Under the pieces are notes generated by a model. That model worked only from the letters and a program-made list of their open reading frames with translations, ran no database searches and was not told the DNA's origin. Positions 7,668 through 16,715 of a DNA stretch of 48,656 nt are shown in pieces. Made by a program: the position numbers and the translations under genes. This DNA is from JALJPB01 sp963933115 (GTDB lineage: Bacteria; Pseudomonadota; Gammaproteobacteria; Enterobacterales; Alteromonadaceae): NCBI GenBank assembly GCA_963933115.1, contig CAWVSL010000017.1, forward strand, positions 1-48,656. The letters run 5' to 3'. How positions within the stretch are numbered: the stretch's first letter is position 1; each line of letters starts with the position of its first letter.

Positions 7668-8768
7668 TTATGGAGCGGTAATAATATCTTTTAATCTAGC
7701 TGGCTTACTTGTAGTTAGTATCAATGCCATACTTGTTTTATCGTATAATTTAAAAACCATCATACGCCCTATATTTTCTTCTGGCATAATATAATTTGGC
7801 TCACCTATTTTATCCCAACGAGACACTTCGCTTTGATATCTAGGGCCATTTTTAGTTTCAACCACACTCGGACTTTCGCGCTTTATAGCCATAACATCAC
7901 CTAATTGAACTTGATGTTCGCTTCCACGATTTATCATAACAACTTCCAGCTGACTGAACTCACGACTTTGTGTATGGGATTGAATAATTGCGCCTCTAAA
8001 TTTATTATCGGCAGGTCTCATCGTAAAGTAAGAGGGGAGTAATTGCCCTTGGTGAATGGGTAGGACAAAATTCCCAGAGCGAATTTCGCGATTGGCTGAA
8101 TTAACAAACAGCGTTGCCGGTTTTTTATTCGCTATATCTCCGACAAGAATAGTTTGAGCTGTCCCCACTAACACCGCCGAATAACCTAATGATAGTTTAG
8201 TTTCTGGGTCAATGATTTCATTACCTTGATGATAAATTCCATAGGTTTTAGCAATAACTAAATTATCATTAACATAAACATTAAAGTTATCAATACTAAA
8301 CTTTTGACCTTCATCACTACCAATAACATAAGGTAATTTATTTATTTGTTCTTGGGTTAAAATACTTTCATAGCGAATATAAGGTGCAATAACTTCTAAC
8401 GGTATAATATTGAGAGGTTTTTCTTTACCCTGTTCACGCACTTGCGGTGACCATTTATAAGTAGGTTTTTCTTTTACCACAATACCTGACTCTTCAATGA
8501 CAAGCATGGGCTCACCCTTTTCATCATATACAAGTTTTAATATATCACCGGGGTAAATCAAATGAGGGTTAGATATCTCAGGGTTTAACCGCCATAATTT
8601 AGGCCATAACCAAGGCTGTTCAAGAAATATTATTGATATATCCCAAAGCGTATCGCCTTTCTCAACAATGTATGTTTTAGGTGCCTCTTTATTTAGTCGA
8701 ACTTCATCTGCGACAGAAATAAGTGAGATAGTACAAAAAACAAACGAAACAAGTGTGTTTTTTAGCAT
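7668..8768 (-). CDS. Secreted LysM-domain protein
   Basis: A 366-residue protein with a likely signal peptide (residues 1-20, cleavage after SVA) and one LysM module at about 33-81, with YIVEKGDTLWDIS and the end PGDILKL. LysM binds peptidoglycan glycan chains. The remaining 280 residues have no catalytic motif that I recognise and look like beta-rich domains, so a periplasmic cell-wall-associated role is the most that can be said. It is the first gene before dprA and is divergent from def. Similar proteins sit beside dprA in other Alteromonadales and Vibrionales, by recollection. Confidence 0.82.
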   Translation of the reverse strand: MLKNTLVSFVFCTISLISVADEVRLNKEAPKTYIVEKGDTLWDISIIFLEQPWLWPKLWRLNPEISNPHLIYPGDILKLVYDEKGEPMLVIEESGIVVKEKPTYKWSPQVREQGKEKPLNIIPLEVIAPYIRYESILTQEQINKLPYVIGSDEGQKFSIDNFNVYVNDNLVIAKTYGIYHQGNEIIDPETKLSLGYSAVLVGTAQTILVGDIANKKPATLFVNSANREIRSGNFVLPIHQGQLLPSYFTMRPADNKFRGAIIQSHTQSREFSQLEVVMINRGSEHQVQLGDVMAIKRESPSVVETKNGPRYQSEVSRWDKIGEPNYIMPEENIGRMMVFKLYDKTSMALILTTSKPARLKDIITAP

Positions 8769-8882
8769 ATAAAAGATCCATTTTAATGCTTTTAGCTTAA
8801 ACCACTATTATTAATTATATTTAATGGCTAAAATTAAAACATAACACTCAACAAGCATTCTCGCTAATTAATTTGCAATATT

Positions 8883-9392
8883 ATGACAATTTTAACTGTA
8901 TTAAATTTTCCAGATAACAGATTACGCACTAAGGCAATTGATGTTGCTGAAGTAAATGATGAAATTAGGACCATAGTTGACGACATGTTTGACACTATGT
9001 ACGAAGAAAACGGCGTTGGCTTAGCTGCTACTCAAATAAATGTTCACCAAAGAATCGTTGTTATCGACGTTTCTGAGGATAAAAAAGAACCATTAGTATT
9101 AATTAATCCAGAAATCATCATCAAAAGTGAAGAAACGTTAATTAATGAAGAAGGTTGTTTGTCTGTACCCGGCTGTTACGCTAAAGTTGACCGGCACGCC
9201 CAAGTTACCGTTAAAGCATTAGATAAAAACGGTAAGGAATTTACTCTTGATGGTGATGAATTACTCAGTATTTGTATTCAACATGAACTTGACCATTTAC
9301 AAGGTATATTATTTGTTGATTATTTATCTCCTCTTAAACGTCAACGTATCAAAGCAAAATTTGAAAAAGAAGCACGTTTAAATAGCAAGTAA
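8883..9392 (+). CDS. def: Peptide deformylase
   Basis: Def removes the formyl group from the initiator methionine of nascent proteins. All three active-site motifs are intact in 169 residues: GVGLAATQ (44-51), EEGCLSVP with metal ligand C92, and QHELDHLQG with ligands H134 and H138 and catalytic E135. The length equals that of E. coli Def. fmt, which adds the formyl group to Met-tRNA, starts 24 bases downstream, so both sides of the formylation cycle are co-transcribed. Confidence 0.97.
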   Translation: MTILTVLNFPDNRLRTKAIDVAEVNDEIRTIVDDMFDTMYEENGVGLAATQINVHQRIVVIDVSEDKKEPLVLINPEIIIKSEETLINEEGCLSVPGCYAKVDRHAQVTVKALDKNGKEFTLDGDELLSICIQHELDHLQGILFVDYLSPLKRQRIKAKFEKEARLNSK

Positions 9393-9416
9393 CATTAAAT
9401 TTAGTAGGATTTCCAC

Positions 9417-10415
9417 TTGTCAAAAGCTTTAAAAATCATCTTCGCAGGAACACCAGACTTTGCCGCCAAACATTTAGCGGCATTAATAAACTCACAGCAC
9501 CAAGTTGTTGCTGTGTATTGCCCTCCAGATAAACCTGCGGGACGAGGAAAAAAACTTACTGCTTGTCCAACTAAAACATTAGCTTTAGCTAATAATCTTA
9601 TCGTAGAGCAGCCGGTAAACTTTAAAGACAAAAATATTCAGCAACAGCTAAAAAGCTATAATGCAGATGTTATGGTGGTTGTCGCTTATGGATTATTGTT
9701 ACCTGAGGTAATTTTATCTGCCCCTAAATTAGGCTGTATAAATGTTCATGGTTCAATCTTACCTAAATGGCGGGGTGCGGCCCCTATCCAACGTTCTTTA
9801 GAGGCTGGCGATACTCAAACAGGTGTCACTTTAATGCAAATGGATAAGGGTCTTGATACTGGTGATATGATTTTGACAGCCCGTTGCGCCATTTCCTCAA
9901 CCGATACTAGTGCTAGCTTATATGAAAAATTAGCCACATTAGGTCCAGAAGCCTTACTTAAAACGCTAGCTTTGATGGCTACAGGGCATTATCCACGTAT
10001 CGTACAGGACAATGATGCTTCATCGTATGCAGCAAAATTAGATAAAAACGACGCAGAGTTAGATTGGCACTTAGCCGCTGACATTTTAGCGCGTAAAATA
10101 AGAGCTTACATCCCTTGGCCAGTTACCCAGTTTACCTTCATTGATGAAAAAAATACGGCCCATAGAATAAGAGTATGGCAAGCGAGTACTATTCAAATAG
10201 AGGACGGAAACCAAAGTGTTGGTAGTATTATTGCTGTTGATAAAACCGGTATTGTTGTTTCAACAGGTCAAGGTGGTATTCGTCTTGAAACGTTACAATT
10301 ACCCGGAAAAAAAGCACTACCGGTTAACGATATTATCAATGGGCGAGCCCATTGGTTCAAAGTAGGACAATTAATTAATGGTTTTTCTGGCGCTACCACT
10401 GAAGGTGTTCAATGA
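9417..10415 (+). CDS. fmt: Methionyl-tRNA formyltransferase
   Basis: Fmt transfers formyl from 10-formyl-tetrahydrofolate to initiator Met-tRNA. The 332 residues include the N-terminal IIFAGTPDFAA motif (8-17), the loop PAGRGKKL, and the catalytic NVHGSILPKWRGAAPIQ block with N109 and H111, plus D147 in GLDTGD. The start is TTG at 9417, with TAGGA about 10 bases upstream; the protein then begins MSKALKIIFAG, as in the family. The stop overlaps the rsmB ATG by 4 bases. It belongs to def-fmt-rsmB-trkA, the E. coli order. Confidence 0.96.
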   Translation: MSKALKIIFAGTPDFAAKHLAALINSQHQVVAVYCPPDKPAGRGKKLTACPTKTLALANNLIVEQPVNFKDKNIQQQLKSYNADVMVVVAYGLLLPEVILSAPKLGCINVHGSILPKWRGAAPIQRSLEAGDTQTGVTLMQMDKGLDTGDMILTARCAISSTDTSASLYEKLATLGPEALLKTLALMATGHYPRIVQDNDASSYAAKLDKNDAELDWHLAADILARKIRAYIPWPVTQFTFIDEKNTAHRIRVWQASTIQIEDGNQSVGSIIAVDKTGIVVSTGQGGIRLETLQLPGKKALPVNDIINGRAHWFKVGQLINGFSGATTEGVQ

Positions 10416-11761
10416 ATATTAATATTCGAGCTTTAGCTGCAAAATGTATCTACGCTGTTGTTGATCAAGGCAGAAGTTTAGCTGATGAATTACCCAAACA
10501 ACAAGAGAGAGTGGAAGGTAAAGATAAAGGCCTATTACAAGAAATTTGTTATGGCGTATTACGCTTCCTACCCGAATTAGAAAATGATGTTCGTGGCTTA
10601 ATGCAAAAACCATTGACCGGCAAACAGCGTGTATTTCATTTTTTAATTTTAGTGGGTGTTTATCAAATAAAATATACCCGTATTCCTGATCATGCTGCGG
10701 TTAGCGAAACGGTAGCTGCAACAGCTCAACTAAAAAATAAACATTTAAAAGGCTTAATAAACGGGGTTCTACGTAACTTCCAGCGTAAATTTCAATTAGA
10801 GAAAGAGTCTGAATTAGACGACAACCACAGCAACACTAAAAAGCTGCCTGATGCTATCAAATTCAATCACCCCAGTTGGTTTATTAAAAAAGTACAGGCA
10901 GCCTATCCTCAGCAGTGGCAAAGCATATTGTTAGCTAACCAAGAAAAACCACCGATGTGGCTTAGAGTTAATCAGCAACATCACCAAATCGCTGAATATA
11001 GAAAGTTACTTGATGATGCAGAAATAGAATACCAATTTATTGAGCCTGCTACTGGTGCCATTGCTTTAAGCCAAGCTATTGATGTTAATAAGTTACCCGG
11101 ATTTCAAGACGGTTGGGTATCAATACAAGATGGCGCAGCCCAACAAGCAGCTCGTTTACTTGATGCTCAAAAAGGTGATCTGGTTCTAGACTGTTGTGCC
11201 GCCCCTGGTGGTAAAACCTGTCACATATTGGAATACACATCAGATTTAGCATCAGTAACGGCTATCGATATTGAAGAGACTCGCTTAATTAGAGTTCATG
11301 AAAACTTACAACGACTAAAACTTAGTGCCAATGTGATTACTGGTGATGCTGCAAATCCCGAAACTTGGTGGGATAATCAATTGTTTGATCGAATACTCCT
11401 TGATGCACCCTGTTCTGGAACCGGTGTTATAAGACGTCATCCTGATATAAAATGGCTTCGTAAAGAAGACGATATAGAGACCTTAATCGTATTACAGCAG
11501 CAAATACTAAAAAACATATGGTCTTTACTTAAGCCTGGTGGTACTTTGATTTATGCAACTTGTAGTATTTTGCCTGAAGAAAATAGTGAACAAATTAAAG
11601 ACTTTATTACCAAACAAGCAGATGCAGAGTTAATATCAATACCTGAAGATGAAAATAATATCGGTTGGCAATTGTTAGCCCACCCGAACAAGCAAGATAA
11701 TCCATCAATGGATGGTTTTTATTATGCAAAATTAAAAAAGTTAATAAGTCACTCTAAGTAA
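10412..11761 (+). CDS. rsmB: 16S rRNA m5C967 methyltransferase
   Basis: RsmB (Sun/Fmu) methylates C967 of 16S rRNA using S-adenosylmethionine. The 449-residue protein has an N-terminal NusB-like RNA-binding domain (about 1-150) and a C-terminal Rossmann methyltransferase domain with SAM loop DCCAAPGGKT. The two motif cysteines are C334 (DAPCSGTG) and the nucleophile C384 (ATCSILPEEN). The ATGA overlap with fmt indicates translational coupling. An antisense reading frame at its 5' end has no support. Confidence 0.96.
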   Translation: MNINIRALAAKCIYAVVDQGRSLADELPKQQERVEGKDKGLLQEICYGVLRFLPELENDVRGLMQKPLTGKQRVFHFLILVGVYQIKYTRIPDHAAVSETVAATAQLKNKHLKGLINGVLRNFQRKFQLEKESELDDNHSNTKKLPDAIKFNHPSWFIKKVQAAYPQQWQSILLANQEKPPMWLRVNQQHHQIAEYRKLLDDAEIEYQFIEPATGAIALSQAIDVNKLPGFQDGWVSIQDGAAQQAARLLDAQKGDLVLDCCAAPGGKTCHILEYTSDLASVTAIDIEETRLIRVHENLQRLKLSANVITGDAANPETWWDNQLFDRILLDAPCSGTGVIRRHPDIKWLRKEDDIETLIVLQQQILKNIWSLLKPGGTLIYATCSILPEENSEQIKDFITKQADAELISIPEDENNIGWQLLAHPNKQDNPSMDGFYYAKLKKLISHSK

Positions 11762-11767
11762 GTAAAG

Positions 11768-13144
11768 ATGAAAATAATAATAATAGGTGCTGGCCAAGTT
11801 GGTGGAACATTAGCTGAAAATCTAGTGGGCGAGAACAATGAAATTACTCTCATTGATGTTAACGTCGAACGACTGCGTGAACTCCAAGATAAGATGGATT
11901 TACAAGTCATTGCTGGTAATGGTTCTCACCCAGAAATTTTAAAAAATGCTGGTGCAGAAGATGCTGACATGGTTATCGCCGTCACCAGTGATGACTCAAC
12001 CAACATGATAGCTTGCCAAATTGCCTATTCATTATTTTCAACCCCGACTAAAATAGCGCGTATACGATCTAATCAAATTCTTAAATTTAAAAAACAATTA
12101 TTTCATAACCATAATATTCCTGTTGACCATATTATTGCCCCTGAGCATTTAGTTACCCGGGATATTGCCCGCTTAATTGACTATCCTGGTGCACTTCAGG
12201 TACTTGAGTTTGCCAATGGAAAAATTAGTTTAGTGGCGGTAAAAGCCTATTATGGTGGTTTACTTGTTGGCCATGCTCTATCGACTTTAAAAGAACACAT
12301 TCCTAATGTAGAGACACGTGTTGCGGCAATTTACCGAAATGGAAAGCCGATAAGACCATTAGGCACAACCGTTATTGAAGCCGATGATGAAGTTTTTTTC
12401 ATCGCTGCCAGTATTCATATACGGGCGGTAATGAACGAATTACAAAAACTGGAATCTGCCTATCAAAGAATTATGATCGCTGGCGGTGGTAATATCGGCG
12501 CTGGACTAGCAAGTATTTTAGAAAATAATCATCAAGTTAAATTAATAGAACGTTCACCTGAACGAGCAAAGAAATTAGCCTCGGATTTAAAAAACACCCT
12601 AGTTTTTACGGGTGACTCATCAGATCAAGAATTGTTACTTGAAGAGCATATCGATCAATTTGATGTTTTTATTGCAGTGACCAATGATGATGAAGCTAAT
12701 ATTATGTCATCATTACTAGCCAAAAAGCTAGGTGTTCGAAAAACCATGGTACTCATTCAACGTGATGCTTATGTTGACTTAGTTCATGGCAGTGGTATTG
12801 ATATTGCTATATCACCCCAACAAGCGACTATATCAGCATTGCTAACCCATGTACGAAGAGGAGCTATAGATAACGTTTATAGTTTACGTGGTGGCGCTGC
12901 AGAGGCAATAGAGATTGTAGCTAAGGGAGATGAAAAATCGTCTAAAGTTGTTGGTAGAGAAATAAAATCGCTCAGGCTTCCACCCGGCGCTGCAATTGGT
13001 GCAATCGTTCGAGATAGTGAGGTCCTTATCGCTCATTCAACCACCGTTATAATGGAAGAAGATCATGTTATTTTGTTTTTAATTAACAAGCGGTATATTT
13101 ACGATGTTGAAAAATTGTTTCAGGTAAGTGCAATTTATTTTTAA
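11768..13144 (+). CDS. trkA: Trk potassium uptake regulatory protein TrkA
   Basis: TrkA is the cytoplasmic NAD(H)/ATP-binding gating ring of the Trk K+ uptake system. The 458 residues contain two tandem RCK units, each starting with a Rossmann loop: IIIGAGQVGGTLA at the N-terminus and IAGGGNIGAGLA near residue 237. It starts 6 bases after rsmB. Its transmembrane partner TrkH is encoded convergently, and the two coding regions overlap tail to tail by 4 bases, so the partners are not co-transcribed here. Confidence 0.96.
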   Translation: MKIIIIGAGQVGGTLAENLVGENNEITLIDVNVERLRELQDKMDLQVIAGNGSHPEILKNAGAEDADMVIAVTSDDSTNMIACQIAYSLFSTPTKIARIRSNQILKFKKQLFHNHNIPVDHIIAPEHLVTRDIARLIDYPGALQVLEFANGKISLVAVKAYYGGLLVGHALSTLKEHIPNVETRVAAIYRNGKPIRPLGTTVIEADDEVFFIAASIHIRAVMNELQKLESAYQRIMIAGGGNIGAGLASILENNHQVKLIERSPERAKKLASDLKNTLVFTGDSSDQELLLEEHIDQFDVFIAVTNDDEANIMSSLLAKKLGVRKTMVLIQRDAYVDLVHGSGIDIAISPQQATISALLTHVRRGAIDNVYSLRGGAAEAIEIVAKGDEKSSKVVGREIKSLRLPPGAAIGAIVRDSEVLIAHSTTVIMEEDHVILFLINKRYIYDVEKLFQVSAIYF

Positions 13145-14607
13145 CTTTTCCAAAAACTAGGCGTCAATAAGACCAATAAAGTAAAGACTTCTAAACGACC
13201 AAATAACATAGCAACAACTAAAACCCACTTACTAAAATCGCTGATTGATGAGTAGTTGGCAGCTACATCTCCTAAGCCCGGGCCTAGGTTATTCATACAA
13301 GCGGCAACTGCGGTAAAGGCAGTTATATTGTCCATACCAGCAGCTAACAACAACAACATACACACAACAAAAACTGCCGCATAAGCAGAGAAAAATCCCC
13401 AAACAGCCTCAACAACCCTATCAGGTAAGGCCTTATGGCCAAGTTTTATCGAAAATATAGCTTTAGGATGAACTAATTTATTAAGCTCTCTAATTCCTTG
13501 AAGATACAGTAAGGTGATACGCACAACTTTCATGCCACCACCTGTACTGCCGGCACAGCCACCAATAAAGCTAGCAAAGACCAAGAGTAAAGGTAAAAGT
13601 GTTGGCCATGCAGAAAATGGAATCGTGTTTACTGGTGTTGCAGTAAAACCTGCGGTGGTACTAATTGAAACAGAGTGAAATAGTGCTTGTTCAAACGCTT
13701 GATCACTATTTTGATAAGTACCATGAGACACCAAAACAACAAAGCATAACAAGGTTAATACCACTTGGATTGCAATAAAGACCCTAAATTCAGGATCATG
13801 AATATAATTTTTTAATGACTTACTTTGTATCACCGCATAATGCAGCGCAAAGTTAACACCAGCAATAATCAGAAAAAACACACAAACGAAGTTAATAGTA
13901 GAGCTATTAAAATAGCCCATACTGGCATCATGAGTAGAAAACCCGCCAATGGCAATAGTAGAAAAGGCATGGCAAATAGCATCAAAACCTGACATGCCAG
14001 CGGACCAATAAGCCAAAGTACAAAGAATGGTTAGTGATAGATAGATATACCACAAGTGTTTAGCAGTATCGGCTATTCGAGGTGTCATTTTCGAATCTTT
14101 TACTGGTCCTGGTGTTTCAGCACGGTATAACTGCATACCGCCGATACCAAGCATAGGCAGTACCGCAACCGCTAAAACGATGATCCCCATTCCGCCTATC
14201 CATTGTAATTGTTGGCGATAAAACAAAACGGCATGAGGTAAACCGTCTATATTACTGAGAACAGTCGCTCCTGTGGTTGTAAGACCAGAAAAAGATTCAA
14301 AGATTGCATCGGCAACCGAGAAGTTAGGTTCATTTAGTAACATTAGAGGGATAGCAGAAAAACTAGCAAGCACTAGCCAAAACAGAACAACAATGAGAAA
14401 ACCTTCACGTGCCCTTAATTCACCTTTTTCATTTCGGTTAGGATACCAAAATAATCCCCCCATAATTAAACACAATAAAAAAGCCATTAGAAATGGCACA
14501 CCACCGCCATCACGATACAGTAAAGAAACTAATGCAGGTGGCAACATAGTGACACTAAGTAATGCCACTAATAGGCCTAAAATACGTATTATGTTTTTAT
14601 ATTGCAC
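13141..14607 (-). CDS. trkH: Trk potassium uptake system membrane subunit TrkH
   Basis: TrkH is the K+-translocating inner-membrane subunit. The 488 residues are strongly hydrophobic with about ten or more membrane spans, and the four filter-like repeats are visible: GLTTTGATV, TIAIGGFST, ISTTAGFTA and MNNLGPGLG. Length is close to E. coli TrkH (483). The start is GTG at 14607 (first residues MQYKNIIRILGLL), which aligns with the E. coli start; the ribosome-binding site is weak. It follows yigZ after 39 bases in the order pepQ-yigZ-trkH, the same as in E. coli. Confidence 0.95.
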   Translation of the reverse strand: MQYKNIIRILGLLVALLSVTMLPPALVSLLYRDGGGVPFLMAFLLCLIMGGLFWYPNRNEKGELRAREGFLIVVLFWLVLASFSAIPLMLLNEPNFSVADAIFESFSGLTTTGATVLSNIDGLPHAVLFYRQQLQWIGGMGIIVLAVAVLPMLGIGGMQLYRAETPGPVKDSKMTPRIADTAKHLWYIYLSLTILCTLAYWSAGMSGFDAICHAFSTIAIGGFSTHDASMGYFNSSTINFVCVFFLIIAGVNFALHYAVIQSKSLKNYIHDPEFRVFIAIQVVLTLLCFVVLVSHGTYQNSDQAFEQALFHSVSISTTAGFTATPVNTIPFSAWPTLLPLLLVFASFIGGCAGSTGGGMKVVRITLLYLQGIRELNKLVHPKAIFSIKLGHKALPDRVVEAVWGFFSAYAAVFVVCMLLLLAAGMDNITAFTAVAACMNNLGPGLGDVAANYSSISDFSKWVLVVAMLFGRLEVFTLLVLLTPSFWKS

Positions 14608-14646
14608 GTTATTATTTTTCTACTCTGATGATGACTATTTAAAAGT

Positions 14647-15273
14647 TTATTTTTCTTTATCTAAGGGAGCTTTCAACATCAACTGGCCCGCAGATAACGT
14701 TTTTAACTGTTTTGTTATGGTATCAAGCTTTGCACACGGAATGGACAAGGTAAATAGTACACTTTCCTGATAGCTTTGATTAACGACTAAACCGCCTATT
14801 CCTTTAACCAAATGCATAACATCATTAGCTTGAGTATATTGACACGCTAAGGTTTTGTCTACCATAGGTATTTTAGTTGTTGATTTCAAAAATATTAGTG
14901 CTTTCCTTACGCTGCTGCCATAAGCCCGTTGCAAGCCACCCGTTCCAAGTTTAGTTCCACCAAAATATCGGACAACTACTGCACAAACTTGGCCGATACA
15001 AGCACCTTGTAAAACTGAAAGCATAGGACGACCAGCAGTACCAAAAGGCTCGCCATCATCAGAAAAACCATAACCTTGATTATCAGTAGGGTTACCTGTT
15101 AAAAAGGCATAACAATGGTGACTAGCCTGAGGGTGCATATATTGATATTTTTTAATTAATGCTTTAGCTTCTTGGCTTGAGTGACAAGGTGCTAAATAAC
15201 AGATAAAACGACTACGATTTATCGTTGTTTCGTGTTCAACTTCGTTAATTGCAATTTCAAACTCAGCTAACAT
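14647..15273 (-). CDS. yigZ: IMPACT/YigZ family protein
   Basis: A 208-residue member of the UPF0029/IMPACT family, showing the signature region HPQASHHCYAF, FSDDGEPFGTAGRPM and VVRYFGGTKLGTGGL in the N-terminal domain, followed by a small C-terminal alpha/beta domain. Eukaryotic IMPACT regulates the Gcn2 kinase; the bacterial function is unsettled. It starts 10 bases after pepQ and precedes trkH, forming the conserved pepQ-yigZ-trkH set. Confidence 0.93.
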   Translation of the reverse strand: MLAEFEIAINEVEHETTINRSRFICYLAPCHSSQEAKALIKKYQYMHPQASHHCYAFLTGNPTDNQGYGFSDDGEPFGTAGRPMLSVLQGACIGQVCAVVVRYFGGTKLGTGGLQRAYGSSVRKALIFLKSTTKIPMVDKTLACQYTQANDVMHLVKGIGGLVVNQSYQESVLFTLSIPCAKLDTITKQLKTLSAGQLMLKAPLDKEK

Positions 15274-15283
15274 AGCACTTAAA

Positions 15284-16603
15284 TCAACCTAACTCTAAAT
15301 CTCTGGTCATGTTTTCATTATGTGATTGATGAACAATAATATTATCTTCAATTCTAATGCCACCAAATGGACGGAACTTATCAATATTTGCCCAGTTTAC
15401 CATGTCAGTGTTCTTTGATTGCTTAAGACTCGCTAATAAAGAGTCAATAAAATATAAACCGGGCTCTATAGTGAATACCTGATTAGCTTCTATTATTCTT
15501 GAGGTCCTTAGAAAAGGGTGAACTTCTGGCGTATTGACATGCGTACCTCGCTCATCTGCCATAAAACCACCAACATCATGGGTTTGTAAACCTACGTGGT
15601 GTCCAAGCCCATGTGGAAAAAACGTCGAAATAATTCCACTTTCAACAGCTATATCCGCATCAACATTGATCAAGTTAAACTCCGCTAACACATTACCAAT
15701 ATCTCGATAGGTCTCTAAATGTAAATCAACATAACTCAAACCCGGTTTGAGCTTACTTACGGCATTAAGCATTAGTTGGTCCATTCTCGCAATCAACTCA
15801 GCAAAAGGGTCGCGTTTAAATGAGTAGGTACGTGTGATATCAGACGCATAGCCATGAAAATTCGCTCCCGCATCAATTAAAAATGAGCGATGCGCTTGTG
15901 GTACACCTCGGTCCAATGCAGTGTAATGTAGTATTGAGGCATTTTCGTTTAAAGCAACAATGTTGCCATAGGGTGTTTCATTCGCTGTATGATGCACAGC
16001 TTTAAGGTAAGCTTGTTGGATGTCAAACTCTGATGATCCATTTAAAAAAGCAGTTTTTGCGGCTTTATGGCCTTTAACCGCTAGGGCACTCGATTGGCGC
16101 ATACACTCTTGTTCATAGCCTGTTTTGTATGCGCGATGATAATGAAGGAAATTTAACGTCCCCTCAGGGTTTATTAGCTCAAAACCTAATGCTTTTGCAA
16201 CTTCAACATGAGAACCAATATAAGCAGAACCTTTCTTATCATAAGGTAAGTATTTTTCAACATCTGTTGCCTTCGTTAGTACTTTAATATCAAAAAATTC
16301 ATGCCAAAAACTTTCTTCAAGTTCAACAACCTTATGCCAAAAGTCTACTGGCTGATAATAAATCAGTACAGGTTTGTCATTACCATTAATAATAAGCCAA
16401 CAATTAGGTACCTCTACTAACGGTAACCAATGTTTAAAGTGAGGGTTTACTTTAAATGGATAACTGTAGTCATCAAGAAATACCTTTATCTCTTGTCCAG
16501 AGTGGATAACCAAACTTTCAATATTTTCACGAGCTAAAACAGTATGAGATCTTTGTTGTAATTCAGCGATATGGTTTGGATAAAGTTGACTTAATTTGAT
16601 CAT
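15284..16603 (-). CDS. pepQ: Xaa-Pro dipeptidase
   Basis: PepQ hydrolyses dipeptides with C-terminal proline, using two manganese ions. The M24B catalytic domain in the C-terminal half shows the ligands in order: DAGANFHGYASDITRTY, HGLGHHVGLQTHDVGG, EPGLYFI and GGIRIEDNI. The start is placed at the ATG at 16603 (MIKLSQLYPNHIAELQ), giving 439 residues; AGAGA lies before it and it aligns with E. coli PepQ. An upstream in-frame ATG at 16624 lacks a ribosome-binding site. Confidence 0.94.
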   Translation of the reverse strand: MIKLSQLYPNHIAELQQRSHTVLARENIESLVIHSGQEIKVFLDDYSYPFKVNPHFKHWLPLVEVPNCWLIINGNDKPVLIYYQPVDFWHKVVELEESFWHEFFDIKVLTKATDVEKYLPYDKKGSAYIGSHVEVAKALGFELINPEGTLNFLHYHRAYKTGYEQECMRQSSALAVKGHKAAKTAFLNGSSEFDIQQAYLKAVHHTANETPYGNIVALNENASILHYTALDRGVPQAHRSFLIDAGANFHGYASDITRTYSFKRDPFAELIARMDQLMLNAVSKLKPGLSYVDLHLETYRDIGNVLAEFNLINVDADIAVESGIISTFFPHGLGHHVGLQTHDVGGFMADERGTHVNTPEVHPFLRTSRIIEANQVFTIEPGLYFIDSLLASLKQSKNTDMVNWANIDKFRPFGGIRIEDNIIVHQSHNENMTRDLELG

Positions 16604-16630
16604 TGTATGTTCTCTTACTAGCATTTTTTT

Positions 16631-16644
16631 ATGATTTTAATCAT
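16631..16644. repeat. Short palindrome upstream of pepQ
   Basis: ATGATTTTAATCAT has 6-base arms around TT, 28 bases before the pepQ start on the minus strand, at a position where an operator or core promoter could lie. No matching regulator can be named. Confidence 0.3.
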
Positions 16645-16715
16645 ACCACAATCAGGATTTTTTTAAGTTATCTAACTTTAAATCTTACCCAAGGTATCAA
16701 GTGATAACTGTAAAA

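Noticed and set aside
9401..9631. Minus-strand frame opposite the fmt start
   Set aside because: Overlaps the conserved N-terminal motifs of Fmt; no independent support.
14273..14770. 165-residue plus-strand frame opposite trkH and yigZ
   Set aside because: It spans the ends of two well-supported minus-strand genes and has no recognisable domain; a shadow frame.
16604..16624. Upstream ATG for pepQ
   Set aside because: No ribosome-binding site; the ATG at 16603 has one and aligns with E. coli PepQ.
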